Source: Oscillatoriales cyanobacterium SM2_2_1
GTDB taxonomy: Bacteria; Cyanobacteriota; Cyanobacteriia; Pseudanabaenales; Pseudanabaenaceae
Length of the DNA stretch: 36,346 nt
Assembly: GCA_012031145.1 (NCBI GenBank)
Contig: JAAUUH010000020.1
Coordinates: 1 to 36,346 of the forward strand
Direction: 5' to 3'
Shown here: piece by piece, positions 9,110-18,275 of the stretch
Position numbering within the stretch: position 1 is the stretch's first letter
Layout: the number at the start of each line of letters is the position of its first letter
Notes under the pieces: model-generated
The model's input: the letters and a program-made list of their open reading frames with translations, nothing else
Databases searched by the model: none
Told to the model about the DNA's origin: nothing
Translations under genes and position numbers: made by a program

Positions 9110-9541
9110 CTAGCACGGGGTGTAAATCACAGCCCCATCGTGCGAACGATTCCCCACCGTGAGAAACCCCCGCTGATACAACTGCTGCAAAGTCCTTTCC
9201 ACATGATCCGGCGCTTCACCTGTTTCAATAACGCAATCCGATAGGGTTGCCCCGTTTTTCTCTCGGCAAATCCGTAAAATCGCCACATCCAGCCGCTCCT
9301 TCACCGTTTGGGGCATGGTTTGGAGGGATGGACTCAGGCTTCGGTTATACCTAAGGTTGAAGTCGTCCTCCGACATCAGAAATAAACCAATTGCCTCAAA
9401 AAAAGCCACCATGCCAGGAATTAACGTCCAAAAAAAGAGAAGGTAAAAGATGCCCCAACCCCCTTCGCCCACATAAAACTTGTGGATGCCAAAACTACCA
9501 AAAAACAGGGCTAATAGACCGGCTATAATTTTATTTCGCAT
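9110..9541 (-). CDS. TM2 domain membrane protein
   Basis: 143 residues. The N-terminal 65 residues are a TM2 domain: two membrane segments (IAGLLALFFGSFGIHKFYVG and WGIFYLLFFWTLIPGMVAFF) joined by the conserved GxHKFY...G turn and followed by the acidic EAIGLF segment. The C-terminal 55 residues (VAILRICREKNGATLSDCV, HVERTLQQLYQRGFLTVGN) look like a small winged-helix domain, a combination found in cyanobacterial TM2 proteins. Function unknown. It has no close operon partner. Confidence 0.82.
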   Translation of the reverse strand: MRNKIIAGLLALFFGSFGIHKFYVGEGGWGIFYLLFFWTLIPGMVAFFEAIGLFLMSEDDFNLRYNRSLSPSLQTMPQTVKERLDVAILRICREKNGATLSDCVIETGEAPDHVERTLQQLYQRGFLTVGNRSHDGAVIYTPC

Positions 9542-9859
9542 AGATTTAACATGGGTTTAAGGGATCAACGGCGTTCCTATAACTGCTGCAATTCGCCTCG
9601 ACATAACCGCTGGGATTACAATGGGTACCTAGGACACAGACAATATTGTAAAGCAGCTACTTACCCCAAGTGAGTCATGCCCCCAAATGCATCAAGTCAA
9701 AGAGTGAATATCCATAAGATGATCGTTTCTCTCTTTTCTTTTTGAGTTAATCCATCCGACTGCTTCCCAACACTTCATCCCCATGCAGCTCCCTAGATCT
9801 TTAAAGGTAAGTATATGCATTTTGCAGACCAATGCAGGCATGATTGTCGCCCCTCCTGT
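9542..9859. other. Intergenic, nothing recognised
   Basis: These 318 bases hold no plausible coding region or RNA gene. The only structure seen is a short inverted repeat TGCATT/AATGCA near 9817-9837. Confidence 0.5.
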
Positions 9860-10360
9860 TCAATCAACGCCTCCCAACTTCTTTTCTAGAAACAAAGCTC
9901 TACCCATTTTGGGGTCTAGCTCATAGGATTTGAATCCGAAGGATCTATAGGCAGCCATTGCCGTGTTGTTTCCCTCTAGCACCTCCAGCGTGAGCTTGCA
10001 ACATCCTAACTCAATGGCAATTTGCTCGGCTTTCTCGAGGAGTTTTTTCGAGATTCCCTGACCTCGATGAATAGGATCGACCACAAGGTCATGAATGTTC
10101 AATAGGGGTTTGCAAGCAAATGTAGAAAATCCATCAAAACAAATAGCAAGACCCACGGGTTCCCCATCAAATAAGGCAATTATGACGTGGGCGGATGATC
10201 GCTTAGCCAGTTCATGGGGGAGGTTTACTCTGGCATAGTCCGATAATTCCTGCCCACCGCCCATCGGATCGCGGGTATAAAGTTGCATTAACTGAATCAA
10301 AGCGTCTCTATGGGCTGCCAATGTTAAATCAGCTAAAACGATTTCAACTTCCCTTGACAT
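9860..10360 (-). CDS. GNAT-family N-acetyltransferase
   Basis: 166 residues with a complete GNAT fold. Motif A is VVDPIHRGQGISKKLLEKAE, holding the R/Q-x-x-G-x-G/A acetyl-CoA pyrophosphate loop. Motif B follows as LTLEVLEGNNTAMAAYRSFG, with the Asn and the terminal Tyr/Phe typical of RimI-like enzymes. The N-terminal region includes IALFDGEPVGLAICF, the usual beta-strand pair. It acetylates a primary amine from acetyl-CoA; whether small molecule or protein is not evident. Single gene flanked by long non-coding spaces. Confidence 0.88.
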   Translation of the reverse strand: MSREVEIVLADLTLAAHRDALIQLMQLYTRDPMGGGQELSDYARVNLPHELAKRSSAHVIIALFDGEPVGLAICFDGFSTFACKPLLNIHDLVVDPIHRGQGISKKLLEKAEQIAIELGCCKLTLEVLEGNNTAMAAYRSFGFKSYELDPKMGRALFLEKKLGGVD

Positions 10361-10756
10361 AATTTTTCGACTCGAAGGATTATGTTTGAATTAAACTGTA
10401 TCCGCATTGCTTGCGGCTAACTCGAGGTTTCTGTTATAGCTGTAAATAACTGGGTTAGGATGGGGTGCAGGGGTGAAACCCCTGGCTGGGGGCGCAGCCC
10501 TCAAACCCCCTTTTCCTTCGATGTCCGAACCTACCCGAATATAGCTATATTTCGGTTCTCAAGAGTTGTGACTATGAAGTGACAACAATTCACCACACAC
10601 GACCAAATCCTATTTGCTGTCAGAATAACATCAAGATCTTTCGGCCCTAATTGATACGATCTATTGATAGGAACTATTGACCCCATACACAACACTAAAT
10701 GCTCTGGCTACCTTTGCCATGATGCCTATCAATTCCAATTGACGCGACACGTAATT
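10361..10756. other. Intergenic region holding a dispersed repeat
   Basis: 396 bases without a supportable gene. The middle third is the repeat at 10435-10549. I see nothing in the remaining sequence. Confidence 0.5.
10435..10549. repeat. TATAG-ended dispersed repeat, copy 2
   Basis: About 115 bases from TATAGCTGTAAATAACT to GAATATAGCTATA. The central GGCTGGGGGCGCAGCC palindrome and the block CCTTCGATGTCCGAACC recur at 24377-24537 and, inverted, at 33235-33340. Non-coding; MITE or similar. Confidence 0.65.
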
Positions 10757-11623
10757 TTAGGGCCCGATCGCAATTTTTTGTAACATCTCTTGAGCTTGTT
10801 CGGCATAACTCCCGCCAAATAGATTGAAGTGATTGAGGATGTGATAGGCATTATATAGAACCTTCCGCTGCTGATAGCCCGGACTGAGGGGGTAAGCGGA
10901 CTGGTAAGCCCGGTAAAATTCTGTCGGAAAGCCACCAAAGAGTTCGCTCATAGCTATATCCACTTCGCGATCGCCATAGTAGAGCGCTGGGTCGAATACC
11001 ACGGGCGCACCCAAATAAAAACCAACATTACCGCTCCAGAGATCCCCATGGACTAGGGAAGGTTGCGGGTCGCCCGTGGCAAAATAGCGGGGAACTGCTG
11101 CCAATACCTCCGATTCGGGCACCCGACAGCGGAAGCCACGCCGTTGGGATAACCGCAACTGATAACCGAGGCGATTTTCCTGCCAAAAAAAACTCCAGCG
11201 ATCGCACCAAGTATTTATTTGGGGCGTGGCACCAATTGTATTATCCCGATGCCAGCCAAATCGCTCACCTGTGACTCGGTGAAGGGCGGCTAGGACTTGC
11301 CCAAAGTGGGCCCAATCACCACTGCGGGTCAGGTTGAGCCATTCCAGCACCAAAAAACTATGGGTCTCGGTTACACCCCACGTAATCGGGCGCGGGGCAC
11401 GGCAAACCTGGGTGTGTCCCAATGCTTCAAGGGATTGGGCCTCGGCTTCAAACATTGCCAGCTTCGATGGCTGATTGAGCTTAACGAAGAAGGTGCGGTT
11501 GCCATCGGTGATGCGATAGGTATCATTGATGCAGCCCCCTCCCTGGGAGCGCACATCCCGAAGCACAAAGGAGAGCTTGGTAGTTTGGGCGATCGCCGTG
11601 CCTATTTCTGCCCACGGAATCAT
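10757..11623 (-). CDS. Fructosamine kinase family protein
   Basis: 288 residues, the usual length for bacterial fructosamine/ketosamine 3-kinases (FN3K), which phosphorylate sugars attached to amines and so trigger deglycation. Kinase-fold landmarks: GGCINDTY nucleotide loop, FFVKLN with the ATP-binding Lys, FLVLEWL hinge, the catalytic loop LVHGDLWSGN, and the metal-binding FDPALYYGDREVDIAMSELFGG (shown here as DPALYYGDREVDIAM). All key residues are present. It overlaps the upstream gene by four bases (ATGA) and is last in a three-gene unit with a response regulator/kinase. Confidence 0.9.
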   Translation of the reverse strand: MIPWAEIGTAIAQTTKLSFVLRDVRSQGGGCINDTYRITDGNRTFFVKLNQPSKLAMFEAEAQSLEALGHTQVCRAPRPITWGVTETHSFLVLEWLNLTRSGDWAHFGQVLAALHRVTGERFGWHRDNTIGATPQINTWCDRWSFFWQENRLGYQLRLSQRRGFRCRVPESEVLAAVPRYFATGDPQPSLVHGDLWSGNVGFYLGAPVVFDPALYYGDREVDIAMSELFGGFPTEFYRAYQSAYPLSPGYQQRKVLYNAYHILNHFNLFGGSYAEQAQEMLQKIAIGP

Positions 11624-12177
11624 GACTCGGGGACAGAGCTTTCCGACACAGGGAGACTAGCAGGGGTATCCAAATCGGGAACTTCCGCTTCTACAAAGGG
11701 CAGGGAAGCTCCATCCAAACCGCGCTTGATGCGTTCCGGCGTGTAATCTAGGGTGACAAACAGCGGATAGTGGAACTCTCCCTTATCGCCTAGGAGATCG
11801 CGGTATCGCCACGGGAGCAGCCAATAATATTCATCCCCGAGGACCATTTCCACTTGCCGCCACCGCTGGAGCATGGTCGAAAAATCTTCGCCGGGGCGAT
11901 GGATAAACAAAAAGATTTCCCGTCCGGTCTTCACCTTCCAGTCGGGGTCACACATCAACACCGCCAGATCACAGGAAAGCTGAATATGGTTTTGATGATC
12001 GCGGGAGCTGGCTAGCTTAATAACGGGCATCGGCACACTGATCAGGCTTTCACTGGGGCGGCGCAGGCTGGGGATGAGTTCGAAGTAGGGACGATACTGA
12101 CGCAGCAGAAGTGTCGCCTCGCTGGGGTTGCTGTAGTGGCAAAGAAGGGTGTCGTACTGATGCTGATGGGTAATCAT
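11620..12177 (-). CDS. Conserved protein of unknown function
   Basis: About 185 residues from MITHQHQYDTLLCHY; a GTG at 12195 would add six residues and neither start has a good ribosome binding site. I do not recognise the family, although it reads as a real soluble protein (WRQVEMVLGDEYYWLLPWRYRDLLG; YPLFVTLDYTPERIKRGLDG). There is no signal peptide or membrane segment, and the tail is Pro/Ser/Glu-rich. It sits between the response regulator/histidine kinase (36 bases upstream) and the fructosamine-kinase-like gene (4-base overlap). Confidence 0.72.
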   Translation of the reverse strand: MITHQHQYDTLLCHYSNPSEATLLLRQYRPYFELIPSLRRPSESLISVPMPVIKLASSRDHQNHIQLSCDLAVLMCDPDWKVKTGREIFLFIHRPGEDFSTMLQRWRQVEMVLGDEYYWLLPWRYRDLLGDKGEFHYPLFVTLDYTPERIKRGLDGASLPFVEAEVPDLDTPASLPVSESSVPES

Positions 12178-12212
12178 GGCTCTGGGAAATGGCACCCGCA
12201 GGAACGGATACC

Positions 12213-13322
12213 CTATAAAAGTTGGGTTGCACTGATCATAGCGGCATCTGCCGAGGTCGGATGAGGCAGTATGACCGTAAATTGGGAACCCTGATCCGGA
12301 ACCGAGTGCACCACAATTTTACCGCCGTGGGCCGCAATGATGTAATGGGAGAGATACAGCCCCAGTCCACTGCCTTGTTTTTGGGAGTCCCCCTGTTGAA
12401 AACGCTGGAACAGCCGAGTCTGGGCAGCCGCAGCAATACCAACACCTGTGTCTTGAATGGTGACCGAGATTACATGCTCGTTAACCGTGCCGCGCACAAC
12501 CACCTTACCGATCTCCGTGAATTTGAGGGCATTGCCAATCAGATTTTGAAAGACGCGGCGCAACTCCAGGCGATCGCCTGTCACAACCATCCCCCGGGGA
12601 AAGGGTTCCACTAACAAATCAAGGCGTTTGTCTTGGGCGATCGGCAATAACTCTGCCACAATTTCCTGCACCAAGGTGGCCAAATCAAGGGATGACAGGG
12701 ACAGGGACTTACTGCCTGCTTCGTAGCGATAGACATCTAACAGTTTATTCACCATTTCCAAGAGATTGCGATTGCTGCGCGCCATAACGGTGAGCACCTC
12801 CTGCACCGCCGACGGCAATTCGCCAAGGGCCCCATCTTGCAATAATCCCAGCATCCGATCTGCTGATACGAGGGGAGTACGGAGGTCGTGGGTGAGGCGT
12901 GATACAAAATCTTGCCGTTGCCGGGCGATATGATCTCGCTCTTCAATGCTGTGCTTGAGGCGCAGAAGCGATCGCACCCGCGCATAAAGATCTTCCACCT
13001 CAACGGGCTTATGGATGAAGTCATCGGCCCCTAAATCCAGCCCCTTGGCGACACTGGCGCGATCATAGGCCGTAATTAGAAGGATGGGAATAAACGGCAG
13101 ATGTCTCATTGCCCTGATGTGCTGGGTTAGCTCATAGCCGTCCATCTCTGGCATCATCACATCCAGCAAAATCAGATCCGGCAGCCCTGACTTTAACGAA
13201 TCAAGAGCCTGGTGGGCGGAGGAAGCGGTCATCACCTCATACCCCTCGTCCTCAAGGAGTGTTCGAAGCAACCAGAGGTTGTCAGGAACATCATCAATGA
13301 CGAGCAGGCGATCGCGCTTCAT
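12213..13322 (-). CDS. Hybrid response regulator / histidine kinase
   Basis: 369 residues from MKRDRLLVIDDVPDN. REC receiver domain first: the DD pair, phospho-acceptor Asp in LILLDVMMPEMDGYEL, and Lys in DDFIHKPVE. A coiled linker leads to a HisKA domain with the H-box LTHDLRTPL, then HATPase_c with N-box FQNLIGNALKFTE, G1 VTIQDTGVGI and G2 GSGLGLYLSHYI. No membrane or sensor domain, so it is a soluble relay kinase typical of cyanobacteria, presumably taking phosphate from another kinase. The start at 13322 excludes an atypical eight-residue leader. No DNA-binding partner is adjacent. Confidence 0.9.
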   Translation of the reverse strand: MKRDRLLVIDDVPDNLWLLRTLLEDEGYEVMTASSAHQALDSLKSGLPDLILLDVMMPEMDGYELTQHIRAMRHLPFIPILLITAYDRASVAKGLDLGADDFIHKPVEVEDLYARVRSLLRLKHSIEERDHIARQRQDFVSRLTHDLRTPLVSADRMLGLLQDGALGELPSAVQEVLTVMARSNRNLLEMVNKLLDVYRYEAGSKSLSLSSLDLATLVQEIVAELLPIAQDKRLDLLVEPFPRGMVVTGDRLELRRVFQNLIGNALKFTEIGKVVVRGTVNEHVISVTIQDTGVGIAAAAQTRLFQRFQQGDSQKQGSGLGLYLSHYIIAAHGGKIVVHSVPDQGSQFTVILPHPTSADAAMISATQLL

Positions 13323-13366
13323 GGAACAGCAACTTATGGGGCGCACCTATAATGGCACACCCAATT

Positions 13367-13385
13367 TTGGGGATACATTCCCCAA
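13367..13385. other. Perfect 7-bp hairpin between convergently spaced minus-strand genes
   Basis: TTGGGGA (13367-13373), five-base loop, TCCCCAA (13379-13385). It lies after the stop of the small exported protein gene and before the response-regulator gene start, both on the minus strand. No T-run follows on that strand, so it may be an attenuator or processing site rather than a strong terminator. Confidence 0.35.
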
Positions 13386-13400
13386 GTGACAGAGATTGGT

Positions 13401-13745
13401 CTATCGGCCAATCACGGCTTCCCGCAGGAGCAAACGTCGTCCATCATAGACTTCCAAGACTCGATTATTCACCCGATAGACGACATTACCATTGGTGGCG
13501 ACATAGGCCGTGTCGCCAATCTGAACGGGCAGATTAATGGATGCCCGGGTTTGCTTATCGACTCCCCGATAAAACAGACGGTTATCCTGTCCTTTGCAGA
13601 TAAAAACTCGAAAGTTTTGGGTCTGAAAAGAATCTACTTCCTCTGCCCGCGGACAACTGGGCATTTGGGCTAAGGTTCGTCCCGAGCCGTCCCACAGGGT
13701 AACGACGGTCAACATGCCAACGCCTAACCATTTCCAGATACCCAT
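13401..13745 (-). CDS. Small exported protein of unknown function
   Basis: 114 residues from MGIWKWLGVGMLTVVTLW, an N-terminal signal peptide with likely cleavage after TLAQ. The mature part is about 85 residues with two Cys (PSCPRAEEV and VFICKG) that could form one disulfide, and beta-rich repeats (RLFYRGVDK; YVATNGNVVYRVNNRVLEVYD). The start at 13745 is preferred over upstream candidates because GGAG lies seven bases before it and it gives a clean signal peptide. The reading resembles small periplasmic proteins common in cyanobacteria; no function can be assigned. Confidence 0.7.
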   Translation of the reverse strand: MGIWKWLGVGMLTVVTLWDGSGRTLAQMPSCPRAEEVDSFQTQNFRVFICKGQDNRLFYRGVDKQTRASINLPVQIGDTAYVATNGNVVYRVNNRVLEVYDGRRLLLREAVIGR

Positions 13746-14914
13746 TACTCTGCTCCAAGGTAGAATTACGATTTGCGCTGACAATTTAAGGTTTGCTATC
13801 ACCGGACTCAGATAAATCAAACTAGTGAGCATCATATCCTAAAATTCTGGTGAGTAGGGCTTGTTAGGCACCCTCATCAAAGTAACCACAATCTATTTTT
13901 TCAGCTAGATAATAACTAGATATAGAGTCATCGTTGAAAAATATAGAGTCACCGTTGAAAAAAGCCTATCATTACTATCATAAGGCTGGTTGACTGTCTA
14001 CCACCAATCCAGACGATCTTGCTGCCAATCTGACATGCATGAGGGCTTCTCGAAAAATCAAGATCTTATCGAGAACGAGTACCCTAGGATAAGCCTTATA
14101 GATTCACAATATTCGCAATGAGGTCATTAATCGAGGTGCCCATGAATTATCGTTTCTTCGGTGAACTGCGATGGTGTAATGAAGCTCTCCTTACTCGCTT
14201 TCTGTGCTTATGATGCCCCAGTCAATTAACTTACGTCAGGGTTGTATGCAGGCATATTATCCGATCCTGCCTTACCTAAAGGCAAACAACATTAAGACCA
14301 AGTGTGTCTTTTTGGATGAGTCCATCGGTACCACCATTTCAACTTTTGTCGATCCCACTTCTGGCGTTTATAAATTGCAAGCCATGTCACCCTATTTTGA
14401 CTAGAATTCCAACGACAACGTGCTCCAAGAAACGGGTAAAACGTCCTTGAGTTTGACAAGGAGTTAATCCACTAATTCATTCGCAAGATTTTCGTAGGCA
14501 GTTTATAAGTTTTCAGATGGAATAATAGCGGAGATATCGGGTATTGATTTGATTTCAGTAATTTCTTCACCATTTCCTGCCCCTGTTCTGTTCAGCTTCC
14601 TGAATTCAGGAAACTCAGGGCATTGCTCAAGAAGGTTAACATTCATGACCTTTAGCAGTTCAGCAAGAAGCTCACGTTCTTTTTCAGTATTTTAATATTA
14701 TCCCAATATTACCCTTTACGAGACAGTTGATTTCGTTAACAAAGTACACAACCACCTATCAGACGAACCCATGTCACTTAACAAATTTAAAGCTAATTGC
14801 ATGATTAGCTTTGCCAGGGTATGTCAAGTATTTCAAATATTGATTACTATCGCAGTCCAACCAAAACACCACAAGCACAGGGAGTGAAATAGCCTGGGTT
14901 CCCTAGTATCAGCA
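13746..14914. other. Long non-coding or decayed stretch
   Basis: About 1.17 kb without a supportable intact gene. It contains a 21-bp direct repeat at 13920-13961, a 66-codon plus-strand frame (14204-14404) with no recognisable domain, and on the minus strand a short open stretch ending at 14503 (about 60 codons; EKERELLAELLKVMNVNLLE, EFPEFRKLNR) that reads like the tail of a lost gene. Base composition is more AT-rich and HIP1 is absent, unlike the flanking genes, which fits acquired and decayed DNA. Confidence 0.5.
13920..13961. repeat. 21-bp direct tandem repeat, 2 copies
   Basis: Copies at 13920-13940 and 13941-13961 begin ATATAGAGTCA and end CGTTGAAAA; they differ at one base (T/C). Confidence 0.8.
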
Positions 14915-16133
14915 TTAGCTGGATGTGATGCTTTGCATAAGTTCAGCGGCAGCGGCAAGAAGGTCCTCCCGCAGGCCTTGGAGGTCGGGACGGACTGCGA
15001 GGTAGGAAGTAAGGGCGGTGAGGGGATCGAGGGCGGATTGGGTATCATCGTGGCTAAGGCGCGATCGCCCATCCACTGGCACCACCTCCGGCAAGATGCT
15101 GTAGGAGTGGGCTTCTCCTAGGGCCTGATATAGGACGCGATCATCGATCAAAGCTAGCTGCTCTGGGCGAAGACGGTATTGCACTCGGGTGATGGCCGCC
15201 TGGATATTTTTTGGGCGATCGCCCTAAGGAGGTCGGCTTGGGGATTGCTGAGTTGGTCAGATCCATCGCCACAGTACAAAACTGGCGGGCGGGGATAGGA
15301 CAAAAAGTAAGTTTGGTTTTACCCCCAGCAATTTCCACCCAGCAGTAGCCCTTCTCTTCGGTTTCTTCACCAAAGTCCACCCGTTCAATGCTGCCAGCGT
15401 AAACAACTGGCGGTTCAGCACACAAAATTTGATGACGATGCACATGTCCTAGGGCTACATAGGCAAATTCGGGTCGGGATAGGAGCGCCAAAGGCACCGT
15501 AAACCCGCGACCGGCCGACAGAAATCGCTCCGCGCCATAGGTGGCCTGCTCTACCATAAGGTGGGCTAGAACCACTGCGGGCACCGCCGGATCAAGGGTG
15601 CGAATTTCTCCTTCTAGGGCTAAACCCAAGCGTTGCTGAAGCAGAAGGGATACATCGACCATGGACAACCCCTCGGCATCTTGACGGGTAAGTAAGGCCG
15701 ACCGCGTCAGCCACGGAATGGTAATCACCTGCACCTCCCCGCCACGGGTAGTCAGACGGTGGGTTTCTAGGCGATCGCCCACCACAAACCCCGGCACGCC
15801 TAAACTACGATAGATAGCGAGGCTAGCGCCTCCCTGTCCCTGGGAATGCTGATCGTGGTTTCCTACTAGCAACACCGTGGGAATACCGGCATCGGCCAAG
15901 CGGCGAAACTGTCGCGCAAAAATCTGCTGCACAATTGGCGGTGGCGTGGCATCGGGAAAGGCATCACCGCCAAAAAGCACCAGGTCGGCCGGTTCGGCGA
16001 TCGCCCGATCCAAACACAAAGACAGCGATCGCTCAAAATCTAAAATCCGCGAATTCAAACCCGTCTGAACATCCATCACCCCATGGGTTGTGCTGCCGAG
16101 GTGAATATCCGAAAGGTGTAACAGACGAATCAT
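14915..16133 (-). pseudogene. sbcD: SbcD-type DNA repair exonuclease, frame broken twice near the 3' end
   Basis: The intact N-terminal 300 residues form a calcineurin-like nuclease: HLSDIHLGS (DxH), FGGDAF (GD), LVGNHDQ (GNHD), LAHLMVE and LGHVHRHQ (GHxH), with all metal ligands present. After TVAMDLTNS the frame is lost. The usual C-terminal domain continues in two other frames: QADLLRAIAQK, then IQAAITRVQYRLRPEQLALIDD to the stop at 14915. The first shift lies about 15243-15258. The second coincides with a six-T run at 15207-15212 (six A on the coding strand), where one more base would restore the frame. The gene is therefore decayed or mis-sequenced. No sbcC is in the window. It follows the GGDEF-EAL gene by six bases. 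Confidence 0.85.
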
Positions 16134-16139
16134 GGCAGT

Positions 16140-17870
16140 TTACGGATCGGAAGCAATGGCGGTTCCATGCAACAACGCCACAAAGGCATCCGGCTCTAGG
16201 GGCGGGCTAAACAAATATCCCTGGAAGCGATCGCACCCATGGTGCCGCAAAAAATCCTGCTGCTCCGGTGTTTCTACTCCCTCTGCCACCACCATCAACG
16301 CCAAGCTATGGGCCAACTCAATAATCGCTGTCGTAATGGCTGCATCGTGGGGATTATGGGGTGAATCAGTCACAAAACAACGATCAATCTTAATCACATC
16401 TACCGGAAAGTGCTTTAGGTAGGCCAGCGAAGAATACCCCGTACCAAAATCATCGATCGCAATCTGGAACCCCATCCGCCGCAAACTAGTAAGGGCATAT
16501 ACCGTGGAATCAGAATTTTTCATAATCATGCTCTCGGTCAATTCCAACTCCAGATCCGTCGCTGCCACCTGGGTATCCTCCAGTACCTCCCGGATCGCCA
16601 TCACCAGATCCTCTTGGCGGGCAAAGTGTTGCCCCGAAATATTCACCGCAATGCGCCCAAAGTTGAGCCCCAACTCTCGCCAGTGGCGCACTTGAAGACA
16701 TACCCGCCGCAAAATCAGCACGCTCAGCCGCTGCATCAATCCCATCTCTTCGGCAATGGGGATAAACTTGGCCGGCGAAATAATCCCTAACTCAGGATGG
16801 AACCAGCGCACTAAAGCTTCCGCCGCTACAATCTGACCGGTTTTCAGATCCACCTGGGGTTGATAGTGTACTCGAAATTCGTCTCGTCGCACTGCCTGAT
16901 GCAACCGGTTGGCCAGGGCCATCGCCTCCGTCGAAAAGGTCTTCATGTCAGGACTGTAGATGCGAAAGGCATTCCGTCCCAGTCGCTTAGCCGCATAGAG
17001 CGCCAGTTCTGCTCCCTTAATCAACCCATCGGCATCCGGTTGATCCGTCGGATAGGTAATCGCCCCCACCGTGCTGGTGATGAAAATATCATGCCCATAA
17101 AAGCTATAGGATTGGCTCAGGTTTTCCAGGAGTTGCTGCACCGTCTCCCGCAGAGCCTCCAGCTCAACAATATCCATGACCAATACCGCAAACTCATCCC
17201 CGCGCAGTCGTGCCACTAGGTCGCAGGGAGGGAAAAATAACCGCAATCGCGCTGAGATAGCCTTCAGTAATTCATCGCCCAACCGGCTACCCAGGGTGTT
17301 ATTGACGACATTAAAGTTATCCACATCCACCAGCAAGAGGGCAAACTGTCTGCGGTTCTGTTCCGCATGGAGGATATAGCTGCTCAATGAATCATAGAAC
17401 AGCAAATGATTCGGCAATTGGGTTAAAGGGTCATGGTGTGCCTGAAAGGCAATCCAGTCCCGATCCTCCTGGAGAATGCGTTGGTAGTAGTTCCGCTCAG
17501 ACTCCACTTTTTGCAGCCGCGCTGCGATCGCCTCCAATAACTCCTGAATCGTAAAGGGTTTGGTCAGATAATCATCCGCCCCCAACTGCATGGCCCGGCG
17601 CTGATCCGCCTTTTCGGTTTTGGCCGTAAGAAACACAAAGGGAATCGCCGCTGTCCGATGATCTTGCCGCAGACTAGACAGTACCCCGTAGCCATCTAAC
17701 TCCGGCATTGCCACATCACAGACGATTAATTGGGGTTGGAAGGTGTGGGCCATTTGCACCCCGACCACACCATTCTCAGCCCCAATGGCGTTGAAGCCCT
17801 CAAAGGACAACGTCTCCACGATTTCCTCACGTAGGGTATCCATGTCTTCTACGACCAGAATCGTGATCAT
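16140..17870 (-). CDS. Response regulator with GGDEF and EAL domains
   Basis: 576 residues, cyclic-di-GMP signalling. REC domain: acidic pair near residue 8, phospho-acceptor D52 (VCDVAMPELDG), K104. GGDEF domain about 135-310, but its signature reads RGDEF (223-227) rather than GGDEF, so cyclase activity is doubtful. The EAL domain about 320-570 looks complete: AAEALVRW, NISGQHF, LELTES, IDDFGTGYSSLAYLK, DVIKIDRCFV, VVAEGVETPEQ. It is therefore likely a phosphorylation-controlled phosphodiesterase. It lies 24 bases after the thioredoxin-like gene and 6 bases before sbcD on the same strand, so the three may be co-transcribed. Confidence 0.93.
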   Translation of the reverse strand: MITILVVEDMDTLREEIVETLSFEGFNAIGAENGVVGVQMAHTFQPQLIVCDVAMPELDGYGVLSSLRQDHRTAAIPFVFLTAKTEKADQRRAMQLGADDYLTKPFTIQELLEAIAARLQKVESERNYYQRILQEDRDWIAFQAHHDPLTQLPNHLLFYDSLSSYILHAEQNRRQFALLLVDVDNFNVVNNTLGSRLGDELLKAISARLRLFFPPCDLVARLRGDEFAVLVMDIVELEALRETVQQLLENLSQSYSFYGHDIFITSTVGAITYPTDQPDADGLIKGAELALYAAKRLGRNAFRIYSPDMKTFSTEAMALANRLHQAVRRDEFRVHYQPQVDLKTGQIVAAEALVRWFHPELGIISPAKFIPIAEEMGLMQRLSVLILRRVCLQVRHWRELGLNFGRIAVNISGQHFARQEDLVMAIREVLEDTQVAATDLELELTESMIMKNSDSTVYALTSLRRMGFQIAIDDFGTGYSSLAYLKHFPVDVIKIDRCFVTDSPHNPHDAAITTAIIELAHSLALMVVAEGVETPEQQDFLRHHGCDRFQGYLFSPPLEPDAFVALLHGTAIASDP

Positions 17871-17894
17871 GACAAATTTTTGCCGGTCTAGGGT

Positions 17895-18275
17895 TTACTT
17901 ATAGCCAGAAATCTCCGCCAGCTGCTCTAGAGTCCGCAGCCCCGGATAGGTGCGACCATTAATCTCCCAGGTTGGATAACCGCGTACCCCCGCAGCTTGA
18001 CAGAGTTGGGGGCGGGCATTTTCACCCTTAGGGTCGCATTCCACATGGTCAATCTGGGAAAAAGCTTCGCGCCCAAAGAGTTCCTTCTGCCGCTGACAGA
18101 AGGGGCACCAGTAGGCACTGTACATCTTCGCCCCAATCCGGCGTAGATGCTGGGCTAGCCCAACCTCGCGACGGGTAGAAACCCGCTGAATCGATACTCC
18201 CTGCCCTTGAACCGAAACAGGTAAAAAAACAGCACATCCAAGGGCCAGGTAGCCAAATAATAGAGCGCGTTTCAT
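17895..18275 (-). CDS. Exported thioredoxin-fold protein, VKOR-associated type
   Basis: 126 residues: signal peptide (MKRALLFGYLALGCAVFLPV) followed by a thioredoxin-like domain with CPFC active site in AKMYSAYWCPFCQRQKELFG and the cis-Pro in GVRGYPTWEINGRTY. This sequence type matches the C-terminal domain of cyanobacterial vitamin K epoxide reductase (VKOR/LTO1) fusions, which relay disulfides to exported proteins; here it stands alone without the membrane quinone domain. Two further Cys (ECDPKGE and QLCQAAG) resemble the pair conserved in that domain. It probably acts in the periplasm or lumen in thiol oxidation, with VKOR elsewhere in the genome. Confidence 0.82.
   Translation of the reverse strand: MKRALLFGYLALGCAVFLPVSVQGQGVSIQRVSTRREVGLAQHLRRIGAKMYSAYWCPFCQRQKELFGREAFSQIDHVECDPKGENARPQLCQAAGVRGYPTWEINGRTYPGLRTLEQLAEISGYK

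Noticed and set aside
14204-14404. 66-codon plus-strand open frame
   Set aside because: No domain, signal or ribosome binding site; it lies in AT-rich decayed DNA.
14915-15184. Separate 89-codon minus-strand gene after sbcD
   Set aside because: Its translation (RLRPEQLALIDDRVLYQALG) is the normal C-terminal part of SbcD displaced by frame breaks, not a gene of its own.
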